This document shows positions 18,084 to 26,547 of a stretch of DNA of 64,000 nt, piece by piece (the first letter of the stretch is position 1; the number at the start of each line of letters is the position of its first letter). The notes below the pieces were generated by a model that was given only the letters and a program-made list of their open reading frames with translations, made no database searches and was not told the DNA's origin. The DNA comes from VXYL01 sp963666465 (GTDB lineage: Bacteria > Pseudomonadota > Gammaproteobacteria > Pseudomonadales > Azotimanducaceae): the NCBI GenBank assembly GCA_963666465.1, contig OY762824.1:1426001-1490000 (forward strand). The letters are read 5' to 3'. A program made the position numbers and the translations under genes.

Positions 18084-19175
18084 ATGAAGAACGCTCTTCC
18101 TTTTCTGCTGCTGGCCTTGGGCCTTGCCGCCTGCGACGACGTGTCCGTGAACGTCGAAACGGCCGAGCCCGAACCCGCCGACGCGCCAGCGCCGTTCGTT
18201 CCACCCGAAGGCGATGTCACCACCGACACCCACCGCTTCGAACTCGTCGCACCCGGCGTCTATTTCGTGCAGACCCTCGCCCCCATCTTCAACAGCAACT
18301 CGATGGTGATCGTGAACGAAGGCGACGTGGCGGTGGTGGACACGCACATCAACCCCGCCTTGGCGCGCGACCTCATCGAGTCCATCGCCCAGGTGACCGA
18401 CAAGCCCGTCACAACCGTCATCAACACCCATTTTCACTACGACCACGCCCACGGCAACCAGGCCTTCGACGACGCCACCATCTTCGGCCACGAATTCACC
18501 CACATGAAGATGAGCACCGATCCGTGGGGCGAGCCCACCTTCAGCGGCGAACTGGCGCGGCAGCCGGGCACTCTCGAAGCCATGCGCCAGCGCGTGGCCG
18601 ATGCCGCGGACGACGAGGCCCGAACCCAGGCCGAAGTGATGCTGGCGGCCTATGCCGCCCATGTGGAAGCCTCGAAGAAAATCGACCCGACGCCCCCCGA
18701 CGTCACCCTCTCCGACCGTCTCACCCTCTATCGCGGCGACCGGGAAATCCAGCTTGCGTTTCTGGGCCGCGCCCACACCGGCGGCGACATCGTCATCTAC
18801 CTTCCCGCCGAACGCCTCGTCTATACCGGCGACATGATGCTCGGCGGCATCTCCTGGCTCGGCGACGGCTACGTGGACGAATGGCCCGACACCCTGGAGC
18901 GCTTCAAGGAACTGGACGTGGACCTTGTCGTGCCCGGCCATGGCCCCACCTTCAGCGGCGAGCATGGGCGCGAAGTGGCGACGCAAGTGCAAGGCTACTA
19001 CCGCGATCTTTGGAGCGCCGTGGTGGAGCTTCGGCAGCAAGGCATGGCCGCGGAGGAAGCCGCCGCAGCGGCTGACCTGACCACCCACGCCGACACGCTG
19101 GGCGTCTCGCAGGTGGGCGCCAACCTTCAGGCGGTGCAGCGCATATACCAGCTTCTCGACGAGCGTGGCGAATAG
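18084..19175 (+). CDS. MBL-fold metallo-hydrolase lipoprotein
   Basis: 363 residues. A lipobox (LGLAAC, Cys18) predicts lipidation. The metallo-beta-lactamase zinc motif is H116-F-H118-Y-D120-H121, with a later His in GRAHTGGD, Asp in YTGDMML, and a final His in VVPGHGPTF. Relatives hydrolyse lactones, thioesters or sulfates, so substrate is open. A GGAGGC lies just before the ATG. The next gene (LLM oxidoreductase) starts 48 nt downstream in the same direction. Confidence 0.82.
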   Translation: MKNALPFLLLALGLAACDDVSVNVETAEPEPADAPAPFVPPEGDVTTDTHRFELVAPGVYFVQTLAPIFNSNSMVIVNEGDVAVVDTHINPALARDLIESIAQVTDKPVTTVINTHFHYDHAHGNQAFDDATIFGHEFTHMKMSTDPWGEPTFSGELARQPGTLEAMRQRVADAADDEARTQAEVMLAAYAAHVEASKKIDPTPPDVTLSDRLTLYRGDREIQLAFLGRAHTGGDIVIYLPAERLVYTGDMMLGGISWLGDGYVDEWPDTLERFKELDVDLVVPGHGPTFSGEHGREVATQVQGYYRDLWSAVVELRQQGMAAEEAAAAADLTTHADTLGVSQVGANLQAVQRIYQLLDERGE

Positions 19176-19223
19176 CGGGCACCAGCCCTTGCAGGCATTT
19201 CATCAGACCGAACGGGAGGCGGC

Positions 19224-20138
19224 ATGAAACTGGCGGTGGAGTTTCCGAGCGTGTCCTATCGCGAGGGCGGCGAGGCGGTGCTGCGTCTCGCCAAGGCCAT
19301 CGAGGACATCGGCTTCGACCAGCTCGACATGTTCGATCACGTCGTCATGGGCTTCCCCACCGACAGCCGGGAAGCGCCCATGTATCCGCCGAAGATGCCG
19401 ATTCTGGAAGCGCTGATGACGCTCTCCTACGTCGCCGCCGCCACCAGGAGCATCGGCCTTGGCACCGAGGTGCTGGTGCTGCCGCAGCGCCAGCCGGTGC
19501 TGGTGGCAAAGCAGATCAGCACTCTCGACACCCTTTCGGGCGGCCGGGTGCGGCTTGGCGTCGGCGTTGGCTGGCAGGAATCCGAATACGACGCCTTGGA
19601 AGAGCGCTTCGGCAATCGGGGGCGGCGCATGGACGAGGCCATCGACTTGCTGCGCAGCTACTGGCGCGACGACAACATCTCCTTCCACGGCGATCACTAT
19701 TCGTCGGTGGCCATGGCGATGGAGCCGAAGCCCCCGCAGGGAGGCGACTTGCCGATCTGGATCGGCGGCAACGTGGAGGCGGCGCTCAAGCGCGTGGCCG
19801 AGCGGGGCGACGGCTGGCTGGCCACGGCCATCACCGATGCGGCCGTGGCGAACCGATGCCGGGAGAAGATATCCGTCTATGCCGAGGCGGCCGGCCGCGA
19901 CCCTGGCAGCATCGGCTACCAGATGATGCTGGACGTGCCGCCCAGAGACGACGCCGGCAAGGCGTTCTATGCCGACGTGAGCAACGTCGCGCGTCGTGCT
20001 GCCGAGGTGCAGGAAATGGGATTCGAATGGGGCGCGCTGAATGCCACGGCGATCTTTCAGTCCGGCGCCCGCAGCGTGGACGCCATCATCGACGTGCTCG
20101 GTCGCGCCCACGCGGCGATCCGGCAAGAGACCGGCTGA
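19224..20138 (+). CDS. LLM-class flavin-dependent oxidoreductase (second copy)
   Basis: 304 residues, luciferase-like barrel: KAIEDIGFDQLDMFDHVV, TRSIGLGTEVLVLPQRQP, GGRVRLGVGVGWQESEYD, PIWIGGNVEAALKRVAERGDGW. Usually called F420-dependent (TIGR03619-like). GGGAGGCGGC precedes the ATG closely. The stop at 20138 lies inside the next reading frame, so translation of the two is probably coupled. The substrate is unknown. Confidence 0.82.
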   Translation: MKLAVEFPSVSYREGGEAVLRLAKAIEDIGFDQLDMFDHVVMGFPTDSREAPMYPPKMPILEALMTLSYVAAATRSIGLGTEVLVLPQRQPVLVAKQISTLDTLSGGRVRLGVGVGWQESEYDALEERFGNRGRRMDEAIDLLRSYWRDDNISFHGDHYSSVAMAMEPKPPQGGDLPIWIGGNVEAALKRVAERGDGWLATAITDAAVANRCREKISVYAEAAGRDPGSIGYQMMLDVPPRDDAGKAFYADVSNVARRAAEVQEMGFEWGALNATAIFQSGARSVDAIIDVLGRAHAAIRQETG

Positions 20139-21306
20139 CATCGACGCCAATCCCCATATCGAAGCCGCCGTCGGCCTCGCGCCCCTGGTGCGCGAACATG
20201 CCGACGAGGCGGAGCGCGAACGCCACCTGCCGCGACCGGTGGCGGAGGCGTTTGCCCGCGAGGGACTCTACCGGGTGGCGGCGCCAGCGGAGTTCCACGG
20301 CGCCGATGCAGACCCGATGACCCAGATCGGCGTCATCGAAGCGGTCTCCCGCGCCGACGGCAGCGCCGGCTGGAACCTGATGATCGGCATCGAGACCTTC
20401 GGCCTCATCGCTCCCGGCTTCGCCCATTGCCCGGAACTGCTCGAAGATCCCATGACCATCATGGCCAGCTCCACCGCCGCCGTGGGCCGCGCCGACCGCG
20501 AGGACGGCGGCTGGCGGGTTTCGGGCCAGTGGCAGTTCGTGAGCGGCATCCACAACGCGGAACTCTTCGGCGCCACGGTGCGGCGCTACCACAACAGCGA
20601 ACCGGTGGAGGACGGCAACCTCTATGCCGTGGTGCCGAAGGGCGGCTACGAGATCGTGGACACCTGGCACGTCGCCGGCATGCGCGGCTCCGGCTCCCAC
20701 GACGTGCGCCTCGACGACGTGTTCGTGCCGGATCGCCTGTTCGTCAACCCCATCGGCGGCAACGTCGGCTCGCCGCAACTGCGCCTGCCCATCGGCAACC
20801 GGTTGGCGTACAACAAGGCCGCAGTGGCACTCGGCATCGCCCGCGCCGGCATCGACGCCTTCGTGGAACTCGCCACCGTCAAGAAACCACGCTTCACCAC
20901 CCGCACGCTGCGCGACCGCCCTTTCGCCCAACGCGCCGTGGCACATGCCGAAGCCCGCCTGATCGGCGCCCGCGCCGCACTCATGGAACTCACCGAACAG
21001 ACCTGGGACACCGTGGTACGCGGCGACAGCGTCCAGCCCCGCGACCAGGCCCTCTTCCACATCATCGCCTCCGACGCCGCCCGCGCCGCGGTGGAGGTCG
21101 TGGAGACCGTCACGGAAGCCGCTGGCACAACGGCGAACCGTCTGGGCCATCCCCTGGAACGCATCAACCGCGACGTGCGGGTCGTGCGCCAGCACGCAAC
21201 GGTAGCCCCCCACCTGATCGAGGACGCCGGCCGCGCCCTGCTGGACCTCGAACCGGAAACCTTCATCCTCCGCTCAAGACGCCCGGGCACTCCACCAAGG
21301 CCCTAG
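20041..21306 (+). CDS. acyl-CoA dehydrogenase-like flavin monooxygenase/hydroxylase
   Basis: Homology begins near 20146 (LAPLVREHADEAERERHLPRP) and runs through AVSRADGSAGWNLMIG, VSGQWQFVSGIHNA, VAGMRGSGSHDVRLDDVFVP and a helical C-terminus. This is the pattern of flavin-dependent hydroxylases of the acyl-CoA dehydrogenase fold (HpaH/DszC-like). The start is unclear. The first ATG (20041) overlaps the previous gene by 98 nt, no ATG/GTG/TTG lies between it and 20187, and the GTG at 20188 falls inside the conserved region. The neighbour oxidoreductase could supply reduced flavin. Confidence 0.75.
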   Translation: MPRRSFSPAPAAWTPSSTCSVAPTRRSGKRPADIDANPHIEAAVGLAPLVREHADEAERERHLPRPVAEAFAREGLYRVAAPAEFHGADADPMTQIGVIEAVSRADGSAGWNLMIGIETFGLIAPGFAHCPELLEDPMTIMASSTAAVGRADREDGGWRVSGQWQFVSGIHNAELFGATVRRYHNSEPVEDGNLYAVVPKGGYEIVDTWHVAGMRGSGSHDVRLDDVFVPDRLFVNPIGGNVGSPQLRLPIGNRLAYNKAAVALGIARAGIDAFVELATVKKPRFTTRTLRDRPFAQRAVAHAEARLIGARAALMELTEQTWDTVVRGDSVQPRDQALFHIIASDAARAAVEVVETVTEAAGTTANRLGHPLERINRDVRVVRQHATVAPHLIEDAGRALLDLEPETFILRSRRPGTPPRP

Positions 21307-21397
21307 CCGAGCCACCGAGGGTGCCCTGCCCCAGCATGGCGCCTGACGCGCAGGAGTTCGTCAGGCGCGGTGCTCTTGTTGGGGTCAAAGTGTAGTC

Positions 21398-22807
21398 TCA
21401 AGGGTTGCCGTTGCTGGCTCGGTGGACGTAGCTCCAGTTCCAGCGCCAGGCGAGGATGCCGACCACGACGTTGGTGATGGCCGTGGCGACGAAGATGCCC
21501 ACGTAGCCCCACCAATGGTTGCCGAGGACGGCCAGGGGGACGCCGATGACGATGGCTCGGAGGACGGAGATGACGAGCGATGGCGTGGGCTTGCCGAGGG
21601 CGTTGAAGCAGGAGCTTGCCACCTGGGTCATGCCCATGAAGCCGATGCTCAGGGGGATGATGTAGAAGAACGCCACCGAGACTTCGACCACCACCGGGTT
21701 GTCGTCGATCATCGCGACGATGGTCTTGCCCACCGACACCATGACGATGAACGTCACCACGCCCCAGGCGATGGAGAAGCGGTGGGTCATGGAAAGCGCC
21801 GCCTTGGCGCGGTCGTAGAGCTTGGCGCCCCAGTTCTGGCCCACGAACGGCTCCACCGAGGACGATGCCGACCAGAGGATCATGTGCGCCAGCGTCTCCA
21901 CCCGAGACGCCACCTGATATCCGGCCACCACCGCCTCGCCGTGGCCGATCAACATGCGCGTGATCACCAGCATTCCCGCCGGCATGACGAGGCCGCTCGC
22001 CACCGCCGGACCGCCCACATGCATGATGCGCCGCCACGAGTCGACTGCCCCTTCCATCGTCCAGCGCAGCATTCGTGCCCGCTTGAGCAGCACGACATAG
22101 AGCCCCATGCCGAGCGTCCGTGAGATGACATAGGCCCAGGCCGCGCCGGCAATCCCCAGCGCCGGGATGCCGAACCAGCCGAAGATGAGCGGCGGCCCCA
22201 GCACGATCTGCAAGATCGACCCCGCCGCCATGATGATGCCGGGGCTCCTGGCGTTGCCCGTGGCGCGCAGCAGCGTGGAGCCGACAATCGACAGCATGAA
22301 GGCCGGAAAGCCCAGCAGATACACCGTCAGGTAATCCACCGTCAGCTCGCGCAGGTCGCCCGTGGCGCCGATCAGGGTCACGATGTCACGCGCCAGCCAA
22401 ATCCCCAGCGCGCCCAGCACGATGCCCACCACCAGCGCCAGCACCTGACTGTGGGTGATGAGCCGCGCCGCGCCCTCGCGGTCGCCAGCCCCCATCGTCC
22501 GCGCCGTCACGGACGAAGCGCCGGTGCCGAGCCCCCCGGCAAAGGCAAACAACGTAATGGTGACCGGAAACGCCACCCCCATCGCCGCCAGCGCCTGGGT
22601 GCCCAACATGCCGAGATAGATGGCCTCGGCGAACATCGAGGCGTTCATGGCCACCGAGCCAAGCGCCATGAACGAGCCGAGGCGCAAGAGATGGCGGCCC
22701 ACCGCGCCGTCGGTGAAGCCACGCATTGCCCGCATCGCACCTGTGGACTTCGCCGGCGCGCCTTCCTCGCTCGCCACTGGCCGCTCGTCGCCCGATATGT
22801 CCGTCAC
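21398..22807 (-). CDS. MATE family efflux transporter
   Basis: 469 residues, about 12 membrane segments: LLRLGSFMALGSVAMNASMF, FPVTITLFAFAGGLGTGASS, GIVLGALGIWLA, YLTVYLLGFPAFMLSIVGS and FVGQNWGAKLYDRA. These belong to multidrug and toxin extrusion pumps driven by Na+ or H+. The GTG at 22807 overlaps the upstream TGA (GTGA), so it is coupled to the GMC gene; a later ATG near residue 23 is possible. Substrate unknown. Confidence 0.85.
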   Translation of the reverse strand: MTDISGDERPVASEEGAPAKSTGAMRAMRGFTDGAVGRHLLRLGSFMALGSVAMNASMFAEAIYLGMLGTQALAAMGVAFPVTITLFAFAGGLGTGASSVTARTMGAGDREGAARLITHSQVLALVVGIVLGALGIWLARDIVTLIGATGDLRELTVDYLTVYLLGFPAFMLSIVGSTLLRATGNARSPGIIMAAGSILQIVLGPPLIFGWFGIPALGIAGAAWAYVISRTLGMGLYVVLLKRARMLRWTMEGAVDSWRRIMHVGGPAVASGLVMPAGMLVITRMLIGHGEAVVAGYQVASRVETLAHMILWSASSSVEPFVGQNWGAKLYDRAKAALSMTHRFSIAWGVVTFIVMVSVGKTIVAMIDDNPVVVEVSVAFFYIIPLSIGFMGMTQVASSCFNALGKPTPSLVISVLRAIVIGVPLAVLGNHWWGYVGIFVATAITNVVVGILAWRWNWSYVHRASNGNP

Positions 22808-23580
22808 GCTGCGGCCCGCCCTGCGCCCTCGGCGCGAATGAAGTCCGCGCCCTTCCCGGCGATCATCAGCGTGGGAGCGTTGGTGTTGCCCGAGGTGATG
22901 CGCGGCATGACCGACGCATCGATCACTCGCACGCCGGCCACACCCTTGAGGCGCAGGCGGTCGTCCACCACGGCTTCGCGATCGGTGCCCATGCGACAGA
23001 TGCCGACGGGGTGGAAGATGGTGGCGCCCAGTTCGCCAGCCGCCGGCGCGAGTTCGTCGTCGGATTCGGGATGCGCGCCGGGCTTCCACTCCTTGGCCCC
23101 GAAGCGAGCCAGCGCCGGCGCCGCCATGATGCGACGGGTGCGATCCGAGCCGTGCTGGTAATCCTCCGAGCGCTTGAACACCGGCAGCACGTCGTTCCAG
23201 CCCCAGCCGCGATTGCCAAGCTGCGCCCAATGGTCGTAGTCCGCGGCCTGCCCGCGCATGTAGGTCATCGCGTTGATGGACGAGCAGCCGCCGAGCACCT
23301 TGCCTCTGGCGTAGCCGATGGCGCGGCCGTTGAGGCCGGGCTGCGGCGTCGTCTCGAAGCACCAGTCGGTGCGCGGATTGCCGATGGCGTACGGATAGCC
23401 CACGGGAATGTCGATCCAGAAGGGGGCGTCGGGGCCACCCGCTTCAATCAGCAGCACGTTGATGTTGGGGTCCGCCGACAGCCGCTTCGCCAGCACGCAG
23501 CCGGCGGTGCCAGCGCCGACGATCCCATAGTCGCACTCAGTCGAACGCGGTGCGGCGGGCTCGGAAGATTCGGCCTCCAA
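22804..23580 (-). pseudogene. GMC-family FAD oxidoreductase with internal deletion
   Basis: 258 residues from TTG 23580, against about 530-560 in the family. The N-terminal FAD part is intact (YGIVGAGTAGCVLAKRL, RGKVLGGCSSINAM, GWGWNDVLPVFKRSEDY), and the C-terminal part is intact (GATIFHPVGICRMGTD, DASVMPRITSGNTNAPT, with the catalytic His/Asn pair). About 270 residues of the substrate domain are missing between HGSD and RTRRIMAAP. The frame survives, but an active choline-dehydrogenase-like enzyme is unlikely. It lies 6 nt after the MaoC stop and overlaps the MATE gene by GTGA. Confidence 0.75.
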
Positions 23581-23585
23581 CGGTG

Positions 23586-24461
23586 TCAGGCCGCATACTC
23601 GAAGTACGCATTGGAGACGACGACGCGATCGTCCACCCGGCCCTCGAACACCACCCGCCCGTCGCCGTCGTTCCACGCCAGAACCGTCAGCGTGTCGTTC
23701 AGGAACACGGGTGCCGAGAAGCGCACCTTGATGCGGCGAAAGCGTGCCGGATCGCCACCGGCGAGTTCATCGAGCAGCAACTGCGCGCTGTGCCCGAAGG
23801 TGCAAAGACCATGCAGGATCACCTCGTCGAAGCCGCCGAAGCGGGCGGCTTCCGGATCGATGTGCAGCGGGTTGTAGTCGCCAGAGAGACGGTAGATGTG
23901 GGCTTGGTTGTCCGCCACGACAGCGCTGGCGGTGGCATCCGGCGCGCGCTCGGGCACCGCGATCCTTTGCGAGAATGTCTGCCCAATGCCGTCGAACGGT
24001 TCGATGTCGCCAAGCTTCTCGACGCCGCGCCGGAACGAGCCGTTCACCATCCGCACGCATACATCGCCATGCTCGCCAAGCACCTCGCTCTCGAATTCGA
24101 CGAAGCCATTGCCCCGACCGCGCGGATGAATGCCGATGACGCGAGAGCGCACCTGCACCTCCCCCGTCAGCGGCAGCGGCTTCAAAAGCTCCAGGTAGCG
24201 CTCGGCATCGATGTTGAGCGGCCCCGGCGAATTGGGCACGAGCGCCGTGTCGATGGGCGCCCCAGCACCGCCCCAGCGAATGGGGAAGGTGGGAAACACC
24301 GCGAAGTCGGCGTGCCGCTCATAGACAAACCGCAAGTCCCGCGTGCCAATCCCCACGGCATAGAGCAGCACATCGCGCTGGTCGTAGCGAATCGGGACAG
24401 GCTCGCCCCAGGGCCCGGGCTCGCCACCCGGGAGTGCGCTCAGCGCGTCGTACACGGCCAT
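23586..24461 (-). CDS. MaoC-type enoyl-CoA hydratase
   Basis: 291 residues, a double hot-dog protein. The C-terminal half holds YRLSGDYNPLHIDPEAA and GGFDEVILHGLCTFG, the hydratase-2 motif with the catalytic Asp/His. The N-terminal half starts MAVYDALSALPGG and contains IRYDQRDVLLYAVGIG, the other hot-dog. It hydrates (R)-specific enoyl-CoA. It is the first gene of a row running MaoC, GMC remnant, MATE. Confidence 0.82.
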   Translation of the reverse strand: MAVYDALSALPGGEPGPWGEPVPIRYDQRDVLLYAVGIGTRDLRFVYERHADFAVFPTFPIRWGGAGAPIDTALVPNSPGPLNIDAERYLELLKPLPLTGEVQVRSRVIGIHPRGRGNGFVEFESEVLGEHGDVCVRMVNGSFRRGVEKLGDIEPFDGIGQTFSQRIAVPERAPDATASAVVADNQAHIYRLSGDYNPLHIDPEAARFGGFDEVILHGLCTFGHSAQLLLDELAGGDPARFRRIKVRFSAPVFLNDTLTVLAWNDGDGRVVFEGRVDDRVVVSNAYFEYAA

Positions 24462-24625
24462 GTGCCGGCTCCTTCATGCGAACGGCGACACGTTGCCGTT
24501 CCCAGCCAAGAATACAACCTGCTGCATGGTTACGTTGATGTGGCGCATGTGGCGCTTGGAACCGGGAAGGCAGGCAAGGCGACTCTCCCTACGGACGTCA
24601 GGCGCATCCATGCGACGACGAACCT

Positions 24626-24880
24626 GGCGCGCTAACGGGCGCGTCGGCAGTTGCTAAGCAACTGCCGGCCTTCTTCCTTCGCTTCCGTTCACCACTTCGG
24701 GCTAGCGCCACAAGAACCCCAGCCCAAGCCGTCCTGGCAGCCTGTCGGCATTCGGCCAGCTTGCGCCGTCCGAAGTCCGACAGGCTGCCAGCGCGCCCTT
24801 GCGAGCGCGTCGGCAGTTCGCTTCGCGAACTGCGTGGCCTTCGGGCTCGCATTCGCTCGCGCCTTCGCCCAGGGGGGAAG
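24626..24880. repeat. composite intergenic repeat (R1 core, minus orientation, plus palindromes)
   Basis: It contains a hairpin GGCAGTTGC-TAA-GCAACTGCC at about 24647-24667, an R1 core at 24716-24787 on the minus strand bounded by CTAG at 24712-24715, and a hairpin GCAGTTCGC-TTC-GCGAACTGC at about 24812-24832. The last about 150 nt match 33223-33360 in inverted orientation almost exactly. This R1 copy lacks a 25-nt internal hairpin present in the other copies. No gene lies in 24462-24925. Confidence 0.7.
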
Positions 24881-24925
24881 CGCTATTCTGGAACCGTCAG
24901 AAGCCGACGGAAAGACTTGAAGCAC

Positions 24926-26470
24926 ATGACGGAACGTCGATCTCTTGTATCGCACTACGTGTTTCCCGAGACGCTCGCCGAGCAGGAGGCGGCGCTGGCG
25001 ACCAACCCGTTGATGCAGCGCTTGCATCAGGCGCGGGAGGGGCATGCGGGGGACCGGCATCGGCCGGTTTATCACTACGTCAATCCGGAGGCGATGTTGA
25101 ACGATCCCAATGGACTCTGCTTTTGGCAGGGGCGCTGGCATCTTTTCTATCAGGCATATCCGCCGGAGGACACCCGCCAGCATTGGGGCCATGCCATCAG
25201 CGACGACCTCGTGCACTGGCGCGACCTGCCGTATTGCATCTATCCCGACCCGGAGGATCGCTGTTTCTCCGGCGCGACGCTGGTGGAGGAAGATCGGGTG
25301 ATCGCCATGTATCACGGCACCAAGGCCGGAAACATGGTGGCAACTTCCTCAGACCCGCTGCTGTTGAACTGGAGCAAGGTGGGCAACGCACCGGTGATCC
25401 CCATCGCAGCCCCGGACGGCGGCGAGCTCCCATACCGGGTGTTTGATCCGTGCATCTGGAAGCAGGGAGACTTCTACTACTCGCTCTCCGCCGGCCAGAC
25501 GCCGAGCGGCCCGGACGGCAAGCCGGTGGCGGCAGACTTCCTCTTGCGCTCGAAGGACCTCGCGCATTGGGAATACCTGCACCCGTTCGTCGAGGACGAC
25601 CATTACACGCTGGTGGGCGACGACGGCGCCTGCCCCTATTTCTGGCCCATCGGCGACCGCCACATCCTGCTCTTCTTCAGTCACATGAGCGGCGGCCAGT
25701 ACCTCATCGGCCACTACGACACCGAGCGGCAGAAGCTCAAGGTGACGGCCGGCGGCAAGTTCAACATGGGGCCGGCGGGGCCTTCAGGCGTTCATGCGCC
25801 TTCCGCGACGCCGGACGGCGACGACGTGATCGTCATCTTCAACATGAACCCCGGCAAGCCCACGGCCGGCTGGAACCAGATCATGACGCTGCCCAGGCGG
25901 CTGTCGCTCGATGCATACGGCGAGCTTGAAATGCGCCCGGTGGAGGCCGTGCAGGGGCTCCGCGGCGACCATGCAGCGCTTGGCCCGCGCACCATCGCCG
26001 CAAACCGCGACCAGACAATCAGCGGGCTCGGCGGCGATGCGGTGGAGATTCGCGCCACCATGGCACCGAGCTCGGCGGCCATGGTGGTCCTCGACGTGCT
26101 GGTGTCACCGGGGCGGGAGGAGTTCACCCGCATCGCCTTCTATCGGGAGCGGGGCTACGCCGACAACGTACTGCGCAAGCGACCGAGCGGGAGTCTGGTC
26201 ACGCTCGACACTTCTTGCTCCTCCACCGCCGCTGATGTGCACTGCCGCGCCCCGGAGACCGCCCACGTGCGCCTTGCACCGGACGAGCCGCTCGAACTCA
26301 CCGTGTTCGTCGACCGGAGCGTGGTCGAGGTCTTCGTCAACGACCGCCAATGCGTGGCCGCGCGCGTCTATCCCGAACGCGACGACAGCCGCGGCATCAG
26401 CCTGCGCTCCCAGGGCTGCGAGACGGAGCTCAAGTCGCTCGACGTGTGGCAGATGCAGTCGATCCATTAG
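24926..26470 (+). CDS. glycoside hydrolase family 32 protein
   Basis: 514 residues. N-terminal five-bladed propeller with the nucleophile motif LNDPNG (D60), the RDP-like motif RVFDP (D174), and DDGACPYFW at 232-240 where family members usually have ECP with the acid/base Glu. The C-terminal beta-sandwich ends FVDRSVVEVFVNDRQC, typical of invertases and fructanases. It should hydrolyse beta-fructosides such as sucrose or fructans. There is no signal peptide, so it is probably cytoplasmic. The missing ECP Glu is odd (Ala235). The ATG at 24926 follows a weak AAAGACTTGAAG. It stands alone between repeats. Confidence 0.8.
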   Translation: MTERRSLVSHYVFPETLAEQEAALATNPLMQRLHQAREGHAGDRHRPVYHYVNPEAMLNDPNGLCFWQGRWHLFYQAYPPEDTRQHWGHAISDDLVHWRDLPYCIYPDPEDRCFSGATLVEEDRVIAMYHGTKAGNMVATSSDPLLLNWSKVGNAPVIPIAAPDGGELPYRVFDPCIWKQGDFYYSLSAGQTPSGPDGKPVAADFLLRSKDLAHWEYLHPFVEDDHYTLVGDDGACPYFWPIGDRHILLFFSHMSGGQYLIGHYDTERQKLKVTAGGKFNMGPAGPSGVHAPSATPDGDDVIVIFNMNPGKPTAGWNQIMTLPRRLSLDAYGELEMRPVEAVQGLRGDHAALGPRTIAANRDQTISGLGGDAVEIRATMAPSSAAMVVLDVLVSPGREEFTRIAFYRERGYADNVLRKRPSGSLVTLDTSCSSTAADVHCRAPETAHVRLAPDEPLELTVFVDRSVVEVFVNDRQCVAARVYPERDDSRGISLRSQGCETELKSLDVWQMQSIH

Positions 26471-26547
26471 GGGGAACCCGTGCACAAAGCGCCTCGGGGG
26501 CGGTCGTGCCAGGGGCGCCTCATCGAAGGATCGAGCCGTCCGGCAAA

